Shown: positions 12,212 to 22,022, counted from the stretch's first letter. The stretch is 64,000 nucleotides of DNA from Burkholderiales bacterium (GCA_019749945.1 JAIEPF010000011.1:34797-98796); one strand, 5' to 3'. The notes: generated by a model from the letters alone, not told the origin. Program-made: numbers and translations.

Positions 12212-13060
12212 TTAGCCGGGGGTCTTGTCGCGGAAATACACGCGGGCCAGGATATTCAGCACCAGCACCGTCAGGGTGATCAGCAGTGCGCCGCCCCAGG
12301 CCAGGCGTACCCAGTTGTCGTAAGGGCTCAGGGCGAACTGGAAGATCACCACCGGCAGGTTGGACATCGGACCATTCATGTCCAGCGAGAAGAACTGGTT
12401 GTTCAGTGCGGTAAAAAGCAGCGGTGCGGTTTCGCCGCTGATTCGGGCAAGCGCCAGCAACACGCCGGTGACGACGCCGGCCTTGGCGGCGCGCAGCGTC
12501 ACCATGGTGGCCACTTTCCATCTTGGCGCACCCAGAGCAAACGCCGCCTCACGCAGGCTGCCAGGCACCAGCCGCAGCATGTTTTCGGTGGTCCTGAGCA
12601 CCACCGGAATGGCGATCAGCGACAGCGCAATCGTTCCCGCCCATCCTGAAAAATGTTTCACCTGGGCAACCAGGATGGCATAAACAAACAAACCCAGCAC
12701 GATCGATGGGGCGCTGAGCATGATGTCGGTCATGAATCGGGTGACTTCCGCAGTTTTGCTGGTATCACCATATTCAGCCAGATAGATACCGGCCAGGATG
12801 CCGACGGGCGTGCTGACCAGGGTTGCAAATCCGACCAGCATCAGGCTGCCGACGATGGCGTTGGCAAGACCGCCCCCTTCGGTGCCGGGTGCGGGGGTCG
12901 ACTGGAAGAACATGTTGAGGTCGAGCGCCTTGAAACCGTTAATGAACAATACAGACAGGATCCAGAGCAGCACAAACAGTCCGAGGGTCATCGCCAGCAT
13001 CGACAGGGATATGCCGATCCGGTTGATCATGATGCGTTTGCGGTACAGGTTTTGATTCAT
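12212..13060 (-). CDS. pstA: Phosphate ABC transporter permease PstA
   Basis: PstA is one of two membrane subunits of the phosphate importer. The product has 282 residues and about six membrane helices, starting at about residue 14. The permease EAA-like loop near LREAAFALGAPRWKVATMV contacts PstB. The start ATG gives MNQNLYRKRI, and the gene sits 28 bases after the pstC stop. It is presumably cotranscribed with pstC and pstB and controlled by PhoB through the Pho box upstream of pstS. Confidence 0.95.
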   Translation of the reverse strand: MNQNLYRKRIMINRIGISLSMLAMTLGLFVLLWILSVLFINGFKALDLNMFFQSTPAPGTEGGGLANAIVGSLMLVGFATLVSTPVGILAGIYLAEYGDTSKTAEVTRFMTDIMLSAPSIVLGLFVYAILVAQVKHFSGWAGTIALSLIAIPVVLRTTENMLRLVPGSLREAAFALGAPRWKVATMVTLRAAKAGVVTGVLLALARISGETAPLLFTALNNQFFSLDMNGPMSNLPVVIFQFALSPYDNWVRLAWGGALLITLTVLVLNILARVYFRDKTPG

Positions 13061-13088
13061 GGTCAGGCTTCGCTCGCAGTGGTCTGGT

Positions 13089-14150
13089 TCAGGTTTTCAG
13101 GCCCTTGGCCCGTTCGGTGCGGATGATCAGGATTTTCGCGAGCGCCAGCACGATGAAGGTGATCACGAACAGCAGCAGGCCGAGAGCAAACAGCGTTGAA
13201 AGATGGAAATCCGCGGCTTCGCCGAACTCGTTTGCCAGTGTTGACGCTATGGATGAGCCTGGGGAAAACAGGGAGGCGCTGATGCGCTGGGAGTTGCCGA
13301 TGACAAAGGTAACCGCCATGGTTTCCCCGAGCGCACGCCCCAAACCCAGCATCACACCCCCGATGACGCCTTGCTGCGTGTACGGCAGCACAATGTAGCG
13401 GACCACTTCCCAGGTTGTACAGCCCACGCCGTAGGCTGATTCACGCAGGATCGGCGGCACGATCTCGAATACGTCGCGCATCACCGCAGCGATGAACGGC
13501 AGAATCATGAAGGCCAGTATCAGGCCCGCAGCAAGGATGCCGATGCCGTTCGTGGCCCCGCCAAATAGCGGTGCCAGCAGGGGCATCTGGCCGAGGGTGG
13601 ACTGCAGCGCAGGTTGTCCGTATTCGGCAAACAGGGGGGCAAAAATGAACAGGCCGAACATGCCGTAGATGATCGAAGGCACTGCGGCCAGCAGTTCAAT
13701 GGCGGTGCCGAGGGGGCGGCGCAGCCAGGTCGGACAGGTTTCGGTAAGGAAAAGGGCAATGCCGAAACTCAGCGGCATTGCGATCAGTATGGCGATGGTT
13801 GCGCTGGCGAGTGTGCCGAAAATCGCGATTGCCGCGCCAAATTCCTCATTGATGATGTCCCACTCGACGCGCCAGATGAATTCGATGCCGAACTTCTTGA
13901 ACGTCGGCCATGCTGCGATGGCGAGCGATACGATGATGCCGATCAGCGAGACCAGCACAATCAATGAAAAACTCAGGGTGATCTTGTGGAATATGAAATC
14001 CTGAAAGCGCTGCCTTTTGACGGTTTGCAGGCGCCGCTGGTCGAGCATGCCGCTGCCGGCAGAAGATGTTTCCATGAATGCCCCGAGCTCTTTGGTGTCG
14101 TCCAGGCTTTGTTGGTCCAGAGTGCCGCTGCCTGCGGTTGACGTATTCAT
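13089..14150 (-). CDS. pstC: Phosphate ABC transporter permease PstC with duplicated N-terminus
   Basis: PstC is the second permease subunit. From the ATG at 14150 the protein has 353 residues, with the EAA loop [20 protein letters not shown] and about six helices. The first 50 residues hold a degenerate tandem duplication: [15 protein letters not shown] and, 25 codons later, [15 protein letters not shown], each preceded by its own Met (ATG at 14150 and 14075). Either could serve as the start. Upstream in-frame codons to 14234 run through the pstS terminator hairpin and are not coding. It lies downstream of pstS behind an attenuator-like hairpin. Confidence 0.92.
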   Translation of the reverse strand: MNTSTAGSGTLDQQSLDDTKELGAFMETSSAGSGMLDQRRLQTVKRQRFQDFIFHKITLSFSLIVLVSLIGIIVSLAIAAWPTFKKFGIEFIWRVEWDIINEEFGAAIAIFGTLASATIAILIAMPLSFGIALFLTETCPTWLRRPLGTAIELLAAVPSIIYGMFGLFIFAPLFAEYGQPALQSTLGQMPLLAPLFGGATNGIGILAAGLILAFMILPFIAAVMRDVFEIVPPILRESAYGVGCTTWEVVRYIVLPYTQQGVIGGVMLGLGRALGETMAVTFVIGNSQRISASLFSPGSSIASTLANEFGEAADFHLSTLFALGLLLFVITFIVLALAKILIIRTERAKGLKT

Positions 14151-14192
14151 GGATGCTCCGAAAATGAAACGCGAATCAGGGGTTTCATGCCC

Positions 14193-14231
14193 GCAAAAAC
14201 AACCATGGAGTGCCCCAGGGGGCACTCCATG
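14193..14231 (-). terminator. Hairpin terminator/attenuator after pstS
   Basis: A 12 bp perfect stem (14204-14215 with 14220-14231, arms CATGGAGTGCCC and GGGCACTCCATG) with a 4-base loop is followed on the minus strand by GTTGTTTTTGC. It lies 13 bases after the pstS stop and about 54 bases before pstC. It probably gives partial termination, so that PstS is made in excess over the permease. Confidence 0.8.
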
Positions 14232-14244
14232 CATAGTTTACAGA

Positions 14245-15270
14245 TTACTTGGCGATTTGCGTCCAGACTTTTTCGGCAATGGCCTTGGTCAGCACATCGG
14301 GCAGCGGAACATAGTCCAGTTCCAGTGCCATCTGTTTGCCGTTCTTGAACGACCAGTCGAAGAACTTGAGGGCTTCCTGCGACATGGCCTTGTCCGTCGG
14401 GTTTTTGTACATCAAGATGAAAGAGGCGCCGGTGATGGGCCAGGAATCGGCGCCTTTCAGGTTCACCAGTGAAATCCCCATGCCTGGCACGCTGAACCAG
14501 TCGGCGCCGGCAGCAGCGGCAGCGAAGGTCTTGTCATCCGGATCCACATACTTGCCGTCAAGGTTGCGCAATTGCAGATGCGGGATGTTGTTTTTCTTGG
14601 CGTAGGCATATTCGACATAACCAATCGCACCTTTGACGCGGCCCACGTTGCCCGCGACGCCTTCATTGCCTTTGCCGCCTACCGAGGTCGCCGCCGGCCA
14701 CTTGACCGCGGCGCCCTTGCCGACTTTGGTTTTCCATGCGCTGCTGACTTCGCTCAGGTAGTCGGTGAAGATGAAGGTGGTGCCGGAACCGTCCGCACGA
14801 TGCACCACAGTGATCGACTGGTCAGGCAGTTTCTTGCCCGGATTCAGCGCCGCGATCCTGGCGTCATTCCATTTCGAGATGGTGCCCATGAAAATATCGG
14901 CCAGTACTTCGCCGGTCACTTTCAGTTCACCGGGCTTGAAACCGTCCAGGTTAAACACCGGCACCACGCCACCCAGAATGGCCGGGAACTGCACCATGCC
15001 GTCCTTGTCGAGTTCAGCGCCGCTCACCGGAGCATCCGTACCGCCAAAGGTCACGGTCTTGGCGCGGATCTGGCGGATGCCGCCCGAGGATCCGATGGAC
15101 TGGTAGTTGAGGCCGATGTTGGTGGATTTTTTGTAGGCTTCAGCCCACTTGGCATAAATCGGGTATGGGAAAGTCGCGCCGGCACCGGTGATGTCTGCGG
15201 CATGGGCCGCCGACACCATTGCCAGCGCTGAGGCCGCGGCAACTGTAAATTTCCTGATGATTGAGTTCAT
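14245..15270 (-). CDS. pstS: Phosphate ABC transporter periplasmic substrate-binding protein
   Basis: PstS binds inorganic phosphate in the periplasm and delivers it to PstCAB. The 341-residue product begins with a clear Sec signal peptide (residues 1-24, cleavage after SAAHA) followed by DITGAGATFPYPIYAKW. The phosphate-binding loops appear as SIGSSGGIRQI, FGGTDAP and HRADGSGTTFIFTDYLS. It is the first gene of the pst operon, preceded by a Pho box at 15349-15366 and followed by a strong hairpin. The assignment is secure. Confidence 0.97.
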   Translation of the reverse strand: MNSIIRKFTVAAASALAMVSAAHAADITGAGATFPYPIYAKWAEAYKKSTNIGLNYQSIGSSGGIRQIRAKTVTFGGTDAPVSGAELDKDGMVQFPAILGGVVPVFNLDGFKPGELKVTGEVLADIFMGTISKWNDARIAALNPGKKLPDQSITVVHRADGSGTTFIFTDYLSEVSSAWKTKVGKGAAVKWPAATSVGGKGNEGVAGNVGRVKGAIGYVEYAYAKKNNIPHLQLRNLDGKYVDPDDKTFAAAAAGADWFSVPGMGISLVNLKGADSWPITGASFILMYKNPTDKAMSQEALKFFDWSFKNGKQMALELDYVPLPDVLTKAIAEKVWTQIAK

Positions 15271-15348
15271 GTGTTTTCTTCCTCGAAAATTAGAAATTGC
15301 AAGTGACGCCGTAAGGTTTACAGGTCGAATGGACTTTAGCGTTTAAAT

Positions 15349-15366
15349 ATTGCAGCAGGATGACAG
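15349..15366 (-). promoter_or_regulatory. Pho box upstream of pstS
   Basis: The minus strand reads CTGTCAT-CCTG-CTGCAAT, against the PhoB consensus of two CTGTCAT repeats 4 bases apart: the first is perfect and the second 5 of 7. A plausible -10 (TAAAGT) lies about 10 bases downstream, as expected when the Pho box replaces the -35. The site is about 80 bases upstream of pstS. This predicts induction by phosphate starvation. Confidence 0.7.
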
Positions 15367-15435
15367 TGTCACAATTCAATTAATTAAATAAAATCAAGTA
15401 TTTATGTAATTTCCGAGAAGCCGGTCGGTGCGTGC

Positions 15436-16449
15436 TCATGCTTTTCGAGGTTTCCAGGCATTGATCATGGCGACCAGAGTCAGCATGACCGGTACTTCCA
15501 CCAGCACACCCACGACCGTGGCCAATGCTGCACCGGAATGCAGTCCGAACAGGGAAACCGCGACCGCGACCGCCAGTTCAAAAAAATTGGAGGTGCCGAT
15601 CAGGCAGGCCGGGCCCGCAATGTCGTGCGGCAATTTCAGCCGTCTGGCCGCCCACCAGGCGAGGAAAAAAATTCCGTAGGTCTGCAGCACCAGTGGTATC
15701 GCAATCAATCCGATGATGGCCGGCTGTTTGATGATGGTGCCGGCCTGAAAGCCAAACAGCAGCACCACGGTGCCGATCAGTCCTGCAGCCGACCAAGATT
15801 TGAGCCGGGCCACGAATGCGCTGACGGCTTTTTGCGAACGCCTGATCAGGATGTTGCGGGTAGCCATGCCGGCCAGCAGCGGCAGCACCACGTAGAGCAG
15901 CGTGGAGAGCAGCAGGGTAGGCCACGGCACGGTTACATCGGTCACGCCGAGCAACAAGCCGGCGATTGGAGCAAATGCCGCCACCATGATCAGGTCGTTG
16001 ACCGAAACCTGCACCAGGGTGTAGCTGGCGTCTCCCTTTACCAGCTGGCTCCAAACAAAAACCATGGCGGTGCAGGGCGCCACACCCAGCAAAATCATGC
16101 CGGCGATGTATTCACTGGCCGATTGCGGATCGACCCAGGGTGCGAACAGGAATTCGAAAAAGAGTACCGCCAGTGCCGCCATGCTGAAGGGCTTGATCAG
16201 CCAGTTGATGATCAGGGTGAGCGCCAGACCCTGCGGTTTCCGGCGCAGCTGTTTGACTGCACTCCAGTCAATCTGGATCATCATCGGATAGATCATCAGC
16301 CAGATGAGACCGGCAACAACCAGGTTGACGTGCGCATAATCCAGCGCCGCGATGATTTGGAAAAATCCGGGAACCATCAGGCCCAGGGCAACCCCGGCAG
16401 CCATGCCCAGGCCGATCCATACCGTCAGATAGCGCTCGAAAAATCCCAC
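15436..16449 (-). CDS. acr3: Arsenite efflux permease ACR3
   Basis: ACR3 extrudes arsenite across the inner membrane using the proton motive force. The 337-residue product has about ten membrane helices in the bile/arsenite/riboflavin transporter fold. It contains the conserved [16 protein letters not shown] segment, with the Cys (residue 126) known to be essential in ACR3 proteins. It is the last gene of the arsenic operon, 39 bases after arsC, and completes the reduction-efflux branch. It is sometimes annotated arsB, but the sequence is ACR3 and not the ArsB antiporter. Confidence 0.93.
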   Translation of the reverse strand: MGFFERYLTVWIGLGMAAGVALGLMVPGFFQIIAALDYAHVNLVVAGLIWLMIYPMMIQIDWSAVKQLRRKPQGLALTLIINWLIKPFSMAALAVLFFEFLFAPWVDPQSASEYIAGMILLGVAPCTAMVFVWSQLVKGDASYTLVQVSVNDLIMVAAFAPIAGLLLGVTDVTVPWPTLLLSTLLYVVLPLLAGMATRNILIRRSQKAVSAFVARLKSWSAAGLIGTVVLLFGFQAGTIIKQPAIIGLIAIPLVLQTYGIFFLAWWAARRLKLPHDIAGPACLIGTSNFFELAVAVAVSLFGLHSGAALATVVGVLVEVPVMLTLVAMINAWKPRKA

Positions 16450-16488
16450 GCTGGTCCTTTTTGGAATCTTTTGCCCGATTGATGCCGT

Positions 16489-17019
16489 TCAGAAAATGGC
16501 CCGCGTCTCCCCGGTTTTTGAGGTCTTGATGTTGCCGATGCTGGTCAACTCTTTGCGCAGGGAGATCTGGTCGAGTTTTTCCAGTGGAAGACTCAGAAAA
16601 ATGGCGATGCGCCGGTTGAGTACCATGTAAGCATCGGCAAACGCCCGTATTTTCTTTTCCTCACTGCCTTCCACGGCAGCCGGATCGTCAACACCCCAGT
16701 GCGCAGTCATCGGCTGACCCGGCCAGACCGGACAGACTTCACCGGCCGCCTTGTCACAGACGGTCAGCACAAAATCCATTTTTGGCGCATCCGGTCCGGC
16801 GAACTCGGCCCAATCCTTGCTGCGCAGATTCCGGGTGCTGATGTTGTGGCGCTCCAGGTAGGCGATGGCATGGGGATTTACCGCTGCGGCAGGTTGGCTG
16901 CCGGCGCTGTATGCAACGAAGCGGCCTTTCCCGGCCTGATTGAGTATGGCTTCCGCCATGATGCTGCGTGCGGTGTTGGCGGTGCAGAGAAACAACACAT
17001 TGAAGACTTTGTTTTCCAT
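16489..17019 (-). CDS. arsC: Arsenate reductase, LMW-phosphatase type
   Basis: ArsC reduces arsenate to arsenite for export by ACR3. The 176-residue protein is of the low-molecular-weight tyrosine phosphatase family, with the P-loop CTANTARS (Cys12, Arg18). A second pair, Cys88 and Cys95, lies in VCDKAAGEVCPVWPG. The 7-residue spacing matches Cys82/Cys89 of the thioredoxin-coupled S. aureus pI258 enzyme, so thioredoxin is the likely electron donor. A C-terminal extension of about 30 residues (RKELTSIGNIKTSKTGETRAIF) is longer than in pI258 ArsC. It lies between arsR and acr3. Confidence 0.93.
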   Translation of the reverse strand: MENKVFNVLFLCTANTARSIMAEAILNQAGKGRFVAYSAGSQPAAAVNPHAIAYLERHNISTRNLRSKDWAEFAGPDAPKMDFVLTVCDKAAGEVCPVWPGQPMTAHWGVDDPAAVEGSEEKKIRAFADAYMVLNRRIAIFLSLPLEKLDQISLRKELTSIGNIKTSKTGETRAIF

Positions 17020-17106
17020 GGTGGCTCCACTAGTGGATTTTGTTGCTGAAATGACCGCTTTGCCGCCGGTTGTTCTGGCGCTGCGGCCGAATGCCGGGAT
17101 TTTTTG

Positions 17107-17460
17107 TCAGCTTGCCGGAGCAAAACATCCGGCCATCGGCATCTCGATGCAGGGTTCGCCCTGGCAGCAGTGTGCGGTCAGGAATTCCATCAGCTGTTGC
17201 ATCGCAGTCATGTCTGCGTGGTAACGCATAAAACGTCCCTCGCGTTTCTGCGTGACCAGGCCGCAGGCATGCAGTTCTTTCAGGTGAAAGGACAAGAGGG
17301 TCGCGGAAACGCCCAGGGCGCCGGCAATCTGGCCAGGACACAAACCATCGGGGCCTGCGCCAACCAGCAGGCGAAATACCCGCAGGCGCGACGTCTGCGC
17401 CAGAGCGGCCAGCGCCCTGACGGCGCGTGTTTCCCCGTCAAGATCGAGGCGGCGGTTCAT
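17107..17460 (-). CDS. arsR: ArsR-family arsenite-responsive repressor, C-terminal-cysteine type
   Basis: A 117-residue winged-helix repressor that releases DNA on binding arsenite. The recognition region is VSATLLSFHLKELHACGLV, followed by the wing QKREGRFMRYH. The classical CxCxxC of R773 ArsR is absent. Instead Cys98, Cys99 and Cys104 lie near the C-terminus (HCCQGEPC), like Cys95/96/102 of Acidithiobacillus ArsR. The ATG at 17460 overlaps the arsJ stop as ATGA; a much longer upstream reading is only arsJ shadow. Being third in the operon is unusual, since it is normally first. It probably acts on the operator at 19770-19785. Confidence 0.92.
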   Translation of the reverse strand: MNRRLDLDGETRAVRALAALAQTSRLRVFRLLVGAGPDGLCPGQIAGALGVSATLLSFHLKELHACGLVTQKREGRFMRYHADMTAMQQLMEFLTAHCCQGEPCIEMPMAGCFAPAS

Positions 17461-18698
17461 GCCGTCGCCTTTTCCGTGCTCAACAACCCTTCGGGCAACT
17501 TGAGGGTGATCAGCCAGCAGATGAACAACATCAGTGCGGAGCCCAGCAACGCATAGATCAGACCGCCCCACTGATAAAGCAATCCCGAGAGCAGGGTCCC
17601 CATAAAGCGGCCCAGCGCATTGGCGGCATAATAAAAACCCACATCCTCGGCCGCTTTTTCCGATCCCGCGTAGGCAAGGATCAGGTAGCTGTGCACGGAT
17701 GAGTTCACGGCAAAAACAAAACCGAAGATACCCAATCCACCGACGATGAGCCATTGCAGTTGCGGCGCATCCGCGTACACCGCAACCGCCAATGCGGCGG
17801 GGATGACCATCAAGGCCGCAGACCAGCTGCGGGCAGCCGGCACTTCCCGGCTCAAGCCATCATGGCTGCGCCGTACCAGTTGCGGAGCGAGGGCCTGCAC
17901 CAGACCGTAACCGATGGTCCATGCCGCGAGAAAACCGCCCACCATCGAAAAAGTCCAGCCGGCCGAGTACAGGTAGACCGGCACACCCACCACAAACCAG
18001 ACATCACGCGCCCCGAACAAAACGATGCGCGCCGCGGCCAGCGCATTGATGCCGGGGTTTTTGGCGAACAGTTCGCGGACGGATTTCGAAGCCCTGCTTT
18101 TGCCCATCAACGGCGGCAGGGACAGCACCACGCCCAGCAATATCACAGCCAGCAGTCCCGCCATGCTCCATAACGACCACTGGAAGCCCAGCGTCTGCAA
18201 CATCAATCCACCGAGGAAAAAACCGACGCCTTTCATCGCGTTCTTGCTTCCGGTGAACCAGGCCACCCACCGGAACAACTGCCCGGCCTCCTGATTTCCG
18301 ACCTGCGCGGCGGTGACCTTGATTGCCGATTTGCTGGCGGTCTTGGTGAGATCCTTGGCCACGCCGCAGATGCCCTGCGCCACCAGCACCCAGGCCACCG
18401 ACATGGCGACCGTCCACTCCGGATCGAGCTGGGAGAGCAGGGTGAAACCGATGATCTGGGTGGTCAGTCCGACCATCAGCATTGCCGTGATGCCGAAGCG
18501 GATTGCCAGCCAGCCGCCGATCAGATTGGCGACCACGCCAGCGGCTTCGTACAGCAGGAACAGGAATGCCAGCACGAAGGGCGTATACCCCAGACGGTAG
18601 AAGTGCAGCAACACCAGCATGCGCAATGCGCCATCGGTGAGGGTGAATCCCCAATACGCGGCGGTGACAATGGCGTAATTGCGTGCGGCGTGCTGCAT
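17457..18698 (-). CDS. arsJ: Organoarsenical efflux MFS transporter ArsJ
   Basis: ArsJ exports 1-arseno-3-phosphoglycerate, the unstable product made from arsenate by a companion GAPDH; outside the cell it breaks down to arsenate and 3-phosphoglycerate. The 413-residue product has about 12 membrane helices and the characteristic start NYAIVTAAYWGFTLTDGALRMLVLLHF, of which TLTDGALRMLVL is a landmark. It begins one base after the GAPDH stop, the pairing known from Pseudomonas aeruginosa. Its stop overlaps the arsR start. The partner gene makes the assignment strong. Confidence 0.93.
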   Translation of the reverse strand: MQHAARNYAIVTAAYWGFTLTDGALRMLVLLHFYRLGYTPFVLAFLFLLYEAAGVVANLIGGWLAIRFGITAMLMVGLTTQIIGFTLLSQLDPEWTVAMSVAWVLVAQGICGVAKDLTKTASKSAIKVTAAQVGNQEAGQLFRWVAWFTGSKNAMKGVGFFLGGLMLQTLGFQWSLWSMAGLLAVILLGVVLSLPPLMGKSRASKSVRELFAKNPGINALAAARIVLFGARDVWFVVGVPVYLYSAGWTFSMVGGFLAAWTIGYGLVQALAPQLVRRSHDGLSREVPAARSWSAALMVIPAALAVAVYADAPQLQWLIVGGLGIFGFVFAVNSSVHSYLILAYAGSEKAAEDVGFYYAANALGRFMGTLLSGLLYQWGGLIYALLGSALMLFICWLITLKLPEGLLSTEKATA

Positions 18699-18699
18699 C

Positions 18700-19743
18700 T
18701 CAGAGTCCGGCTTGGTTCATGTGGCAGGCGAGATCAACCATGCGGCAGGCATAACCCATTTCGTTGTCGTACCAGGCATAAACCTTGAGCATGGTGCCAT
18801 CGGTGACCATGGTCGACTGTGCATCGATGATGCTGCTGCGGGTGTCGCGTGCGTAGTCTGCACTGACCAGCGGCCGTGTTTCATAACCGAGTATGCCGGA
18901 CAGCGGCCCGCTTGCCGCTGCAGCGAACAAGGCATTGACCTCTTCGGCTGATGTGGCGCGCTGCAGTTCAAACACGCAGTCGGTGAGCGAGGCATTCAGT
19001 ACCGGGGCGCGAACCGCGTGGCCATTCAACTTGCCTTTGAGTTCGGGGTAAATCAATGCAATCGCGGTGGCACTGCCTGTCGTTGTCGGTGCGAGGCTCA
19101 GCATGGCGCTGCGCGCCCGGCGCAAGTCCTTGTGCGGGGCATCCACCACCAGGTTGGTATTGGTGGGGTCGTGGATGGTGGTGATCTGACCGTGGCGGAT
19201 GCCCAGATTTTCATGCACTACTTTTACGACGGGTGCCAGGCAGTTGGTGGTGCAGGAGGCGGCCGTGACGATGCGGTGCTTGGCCGGATCGTAGCGCTGA
19301 TGGTTGATGCCGACGACGATATTCAGGATCCCGCCAACCTTGACCGGCGCGGCGACAATGACCCGTTTGGCGCCGCGCCGCAGATGACCTTCCAGCGTTT
19401 CCGGTTTGAGGAATTTACCCGTGCATTCGAGAACCAGATCGACACCCAGATCTGACCAGGGAATTTCCGCGGCCGTGCCGTGCGCACTGAACGACAGGCG
19501 CCGGTCATTGATGCGTATGGTCTGATCGTTTTCGGCGGCGATGTCCGCGCGCCATTTTCCCTGCACGCTGTCGAATGCCAGCAAATGTGCGGTGGCTGCG
19601 GCGCCGCCCTTTAATTCATTGAGATGAACGACCTCGAGACGGTTACCGATGCGGGGGTCATCCCCGGGCCGTTCCGCGGCACCCAGGGCTGCACGCAAGG
19701 CCAGACGACCGATCCTTCCCATGCCATTGATTCCGACTTTCAT
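18700..19743 (-). CDS. ArsJ-associated glyceraldehyde-3-phosphate dehydrogenase
   Basis: A 347-residue GAPDH that, in arsJ operons, uses arsenate in place of phosphate to make 1-arseno-3-phosphoglycerate. The NAD site is [14 protein letters not shown] at the start, the catalytic Cys is in [10 protein letters not shown], and the Tyr/Asn end is [15 protein letters not shown]. It is the first gene of the operon, 1 base before arsJ and immediately downstream of a likely ArsR operator, so it should be arsenic-induced rather than glycolytic. The assignment of the arsenical role rests on context; the enzyme fold is certain. Confidence 0.9.
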   Translation of the reverse strand: MKVGINGMGRIGRLALRAALGAAERPGDDPRIGNRLEVVHLNELKGGAAATAHLLAFDSVQGKWRADIAAENDQTIRINDRRLSFSAHGTAAEIPWSDLGVDLVLECTGKFLKPETLEGHLRRGAKRVIVAAPVKVGGILNIVVGINHQRYDPAKHRIVTAASCTTNCLAPVVKVVHENLGIRHGQITTIHDPTNTNLVVDAPHKDLRRARSAMLSLAPTTTGSATAIALIYPELKGKLNGHAVRAPVLNASLTDCVFELQRATSAEEVNALFAAAASGPLSGILGYETRPLVSADYARDTRSSIIDAQSTMVTDGTMLKVYAWYDNEMGYACRMVDLACHMNQAGL

Positions 19744-19769
19744 TCAGGAGCCCTTCAACGCATTAATGT

Positions 19770-19785
19770 TTCAATTATTGTTGAA
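19770..19785. promoter_or_regulatory. Candidate ArsR operator upstream of GAPDH-arsJ
   Basis: TTCAA-TTATTG-TTGAA is an inverted repeat with a 6-base spacer in an AT-rich patch 27 bases before the GAPDH start. The form (TTCAA-N6-TTGAA) is that of ArsR/SmtB operators. It could also influence the divergent dapA promoter region. Confidence 0.55.
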
Positions 19786-19911
19786 CCTTTATGAAGTGTA
19801 TGACCCAAATATGACGACACGGAGACAGCTTGTTTGACCGAAGTCGGGTATCGCTGTACCACGGGCTTCGGGTACAATACTGCGATTATCCAAGGCGGCT
19901 GATATTTTCTG

Positions 19912-20841
19912 ATGAAAATCAATGATTTAACCGGGGTTCGCGGCAGCATGGTGGCCATCGTCACGCCGATGGGCGATGACGGGGCGCTCGATCTCGAGGC
20001 ATTCCGCAAGCTGCTGGACTGGCATGTCGCCGAAGGCACCGACGGCATCGTCGTGGTCGGCACCACCGGTGAATCACCGACTGTTGATTTTGACGAGCAC
20101 CGCCTGCTGATCGAGACCGCGGTGAAACATGTCGCAGGGCGGGTGCCGGTGATCGCAGGTACGGGTGCCAATTCCACGCGCGAAGCGATCGAGCTTTCCG
20201 GATATGCCAAGGCCGCCGGCGCGGACATGAGCCTGACCGTGGTGCCGTATTACAACAAGCCGACGCAGGAAGGGCTGTACCGCCATTTCCGCGCGATCGC
20301 CGAAGCGGTGGACATTCCGCAGATTCTCTACAACGTGCCCGGCCGCACCGTGGCCGACCTCGGCAACGATACGACGCTGCGGCTGGCCGAGGTGCCGGGC
20401 ATTGTCGGCATCAAGGATGCGACCGGCAACCTCGAGCGCGGCACCGACCTGCTGCGCCGCAAGCCCAAGTCATTCCGCGTCTACAGCGGGGACGATGCCA
20501 CCGGCGTTGCGCTGATGCTGCTCGGCGGTGACGGCGTCATTTCGGTGACGGCCAATGTCGCGCCGCGCCTGATGCACGAGATGTGCGCGGCGGCCCTCGG
20601 CGGCAATGCCGCCCAGGCGGTCGCGCTGAACAACCGTCTGCTCGGTTTGCATCGCCAGCTGTTCTGCGAAGCCAATCCGATACCGGTGAAATGGGCGGTT
20701 GAGCAGCTGGGCCTGATGCGCGGCGGCATCCGTCTGCCGCTGACGCCGCTGGCGCCGCAATATCATGAACTGGTGCGCGAGGCCATGCAGCAGGCCGGCG
20801 CGGTAAAAATTGCGGGGGGTAAGCGTCATGCAGTGGCATAA
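19912..20841 (+). CDS. dapA: 4-hydroxy-tetrahydrodipicolinate synthase
   Basis: DapA condenses pyruvate with aspartate semialdehyde in lysine and diaminopimelate synthesis. The 309-residue TIM barrel has the Schiff-base Lys168 (VGIKDATGN), Thr51-Thr52 (GTTGES), Tyr140 and Arg145 (ILYNVPGRT), all in the expected places. The 3' end overlaps the start of bamC by 14 bases, and dapA-bamC is the conserved gene order. A TACAAT -10-like hexamer lies at 19873-19878, but I see no good -35 partner. Confidence 0.96.
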   Translation: MKINDLTGVRGSMVAIVTPMGDDGALDLEAFRKLLDWHVAEGTDGIVVVGTTGESPTVDFDEHRLLIETAVKHVAGRVPVIAGTGANSTREAIELSGYAKAAGADMSLTVVPYYNKPTQEGLYRHFRAIAEAVDIPQILYNVPGRTVADLGNDTTLRLAEVPGIVGIKDATGNLERGTDLLRRKPKSFRVYSGDDATGVALMLLGGDGVISVTANVAPRLMHEMCAAALGGNAAQAVALNNRLLGLHRQLFCEANPIPVKWAVEQLGLMRGGIRLPLTPLAPQYHELVREAMQQAGAVKIAGGKRHAVA

Positions 20842-21967
20842 GCCGTTGGTTGTGACTGCGGCATTGGCCGCGGGATTGGTATTGGGCGCCTGCAGTTCAA
20901 TAGAGATTCCCACCAAAAAAATCGACTACAAGTCGTCGACCAAACTGCCTCCCCTCGAAATTCCCCCGGATCTGGCGCGTCCCGGCAGCGACGGGCGGTT
21001 TTCGGTGCCGGACACCGGCGCCGGCAAAGGCACGGCGACTTACTCCGACTACAACAAGGATCGGGCGAGTCGCCCGCAGGCGGGCGCGGTCCAGGCCGTG
21101 CTGCCGAATATTGAAAACGTGCGCATCGAACGCGCCGGCACCCAGCGCTGGCTGGTGGTGCCGGGTACGCCCGAGCAGATCTGGCCCGCGGTCAAGGAGT
21201 TCTGGCAGCAAACCGGATTTGTGGTCAATGTCGAAATTCCCGAAGCCGGGGTCATGGAAACCGACTGGAGCGAGAACCGGGCAAAAATTCCGGAAACCGG
21301 GATCCGCGGCCTGATCGGCCGCGCACTCGACAGCCTGTATTCAACCTCCGAACGCGACAAATACCGCACCCGACTGGAACGCGGCGCACAGCCCGGCACC
21401 ACCGAAATCTATGTCAGTCACCGCGGCATGGAAGAGGTCTACATCAACGAATACAAGGACCAGTTGCGCTGGCAGCCGCGCAAACCGGATCCCGATCTTG
21501 AGTCGGAAATGCTGCGCCGGATGATGGTGCGTTTCGGCGTCGATGGCGAACGCGCCCAGACCCAGGTGGCTGCAGCCAAGATCGAGCCGCAGGCGAAACT
21601 CAACAAGGGCGGCGCCGAAGGCAGCCTGCTCGCGCTGAATGACCAGTTTGACCGTGCCTGGCGGCGTGTCGGCCTGGCGCTGGATCGCGTCGGCTTCACG
21701 GTGGAAGACCGGGATCGCTCGAAGGGGCTTTATTTCGTGCGTTATATCGATCCCGATGCCGATTTGAAAACGACCGAGGACAAAGGCTGGTTTTCGAAGT
21801 TGAAATTCTGGGGCAGTTCGAAGCCACCCGCCAAAGAGCAATACCGCATCCTGGTGCAGGCTGATGGTTCCGGCGCCGAAGTCCGCGTGCTTGACAAGGA
21901 CGGCACCCGCGAACAGTCGGATACCGCCAACCGCATACTCTCGCTGCTCTACGATCAGCTGAAGTGA
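20828..21967 (+). CDS. bamC: Outer membrane assembly lipoprotein BamC
   Basis: BamC (NlpB) is a lipoprotein of the BAM complex that inserts beta-barrels in the outer membrane. From the ATG at 20828 the product has 379 residues with a lipoprotein signal ending at Cys22 (VLGACSS). A proline-rich unstructured lasso ([14 protein letters not shown]) then precedes two helix-grip domains (about 95-220 and 265-375), the second ending in LLYDQLK. A start at 20810 would add six residues before the signal and is less likely. It overlaps dapA, consistent with coupling. Confidence 0.93.
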   Translation: MQWHKPLVVTAALAAGLVLGACSSIEIPTKKIDYKSSTKLPPLEIPPDLARPGSDGRFSVPDTGAGKGTATYSDYNKDRASRPQAGAVQAVLPNIENVRIERAGTQRWLVVPGTPEQIWPAVKEFWQQTGFVVNVEIPEAGVMETDWSENRAKIPETGIRGLIGRALDSLYSTSERDKYRTRLERGAQPGTTEIYVSHRGMEEVYINEYKDQLRWQPRKPDPDLESEMLRRMMVRFGVDGERAQTQVAAAKIEPQAKLNKGGAEGSLLALNDQFDRAWRRVGLALDRVGFTVEDRDRSKGLYFVRYIDPDADLKTTEDKGWFSKLKFWGSSKPPAKEQYRILVQADGSGAEVRVLDKDGTREQSDTANRILSLLYDQLK

Positions 21968-22022
21968 GCGGCGTCAGGCTGGCGCATCCATCTGCCGCGG
22001 TAACGCGGTTTTTCCGTCTGCC

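Noticed and set aside
19834..19878. TTGACC with TACAAT as dapA promoter
   Set aside because: The spacer is 33 bases; only the -10-like hexamer is credible.
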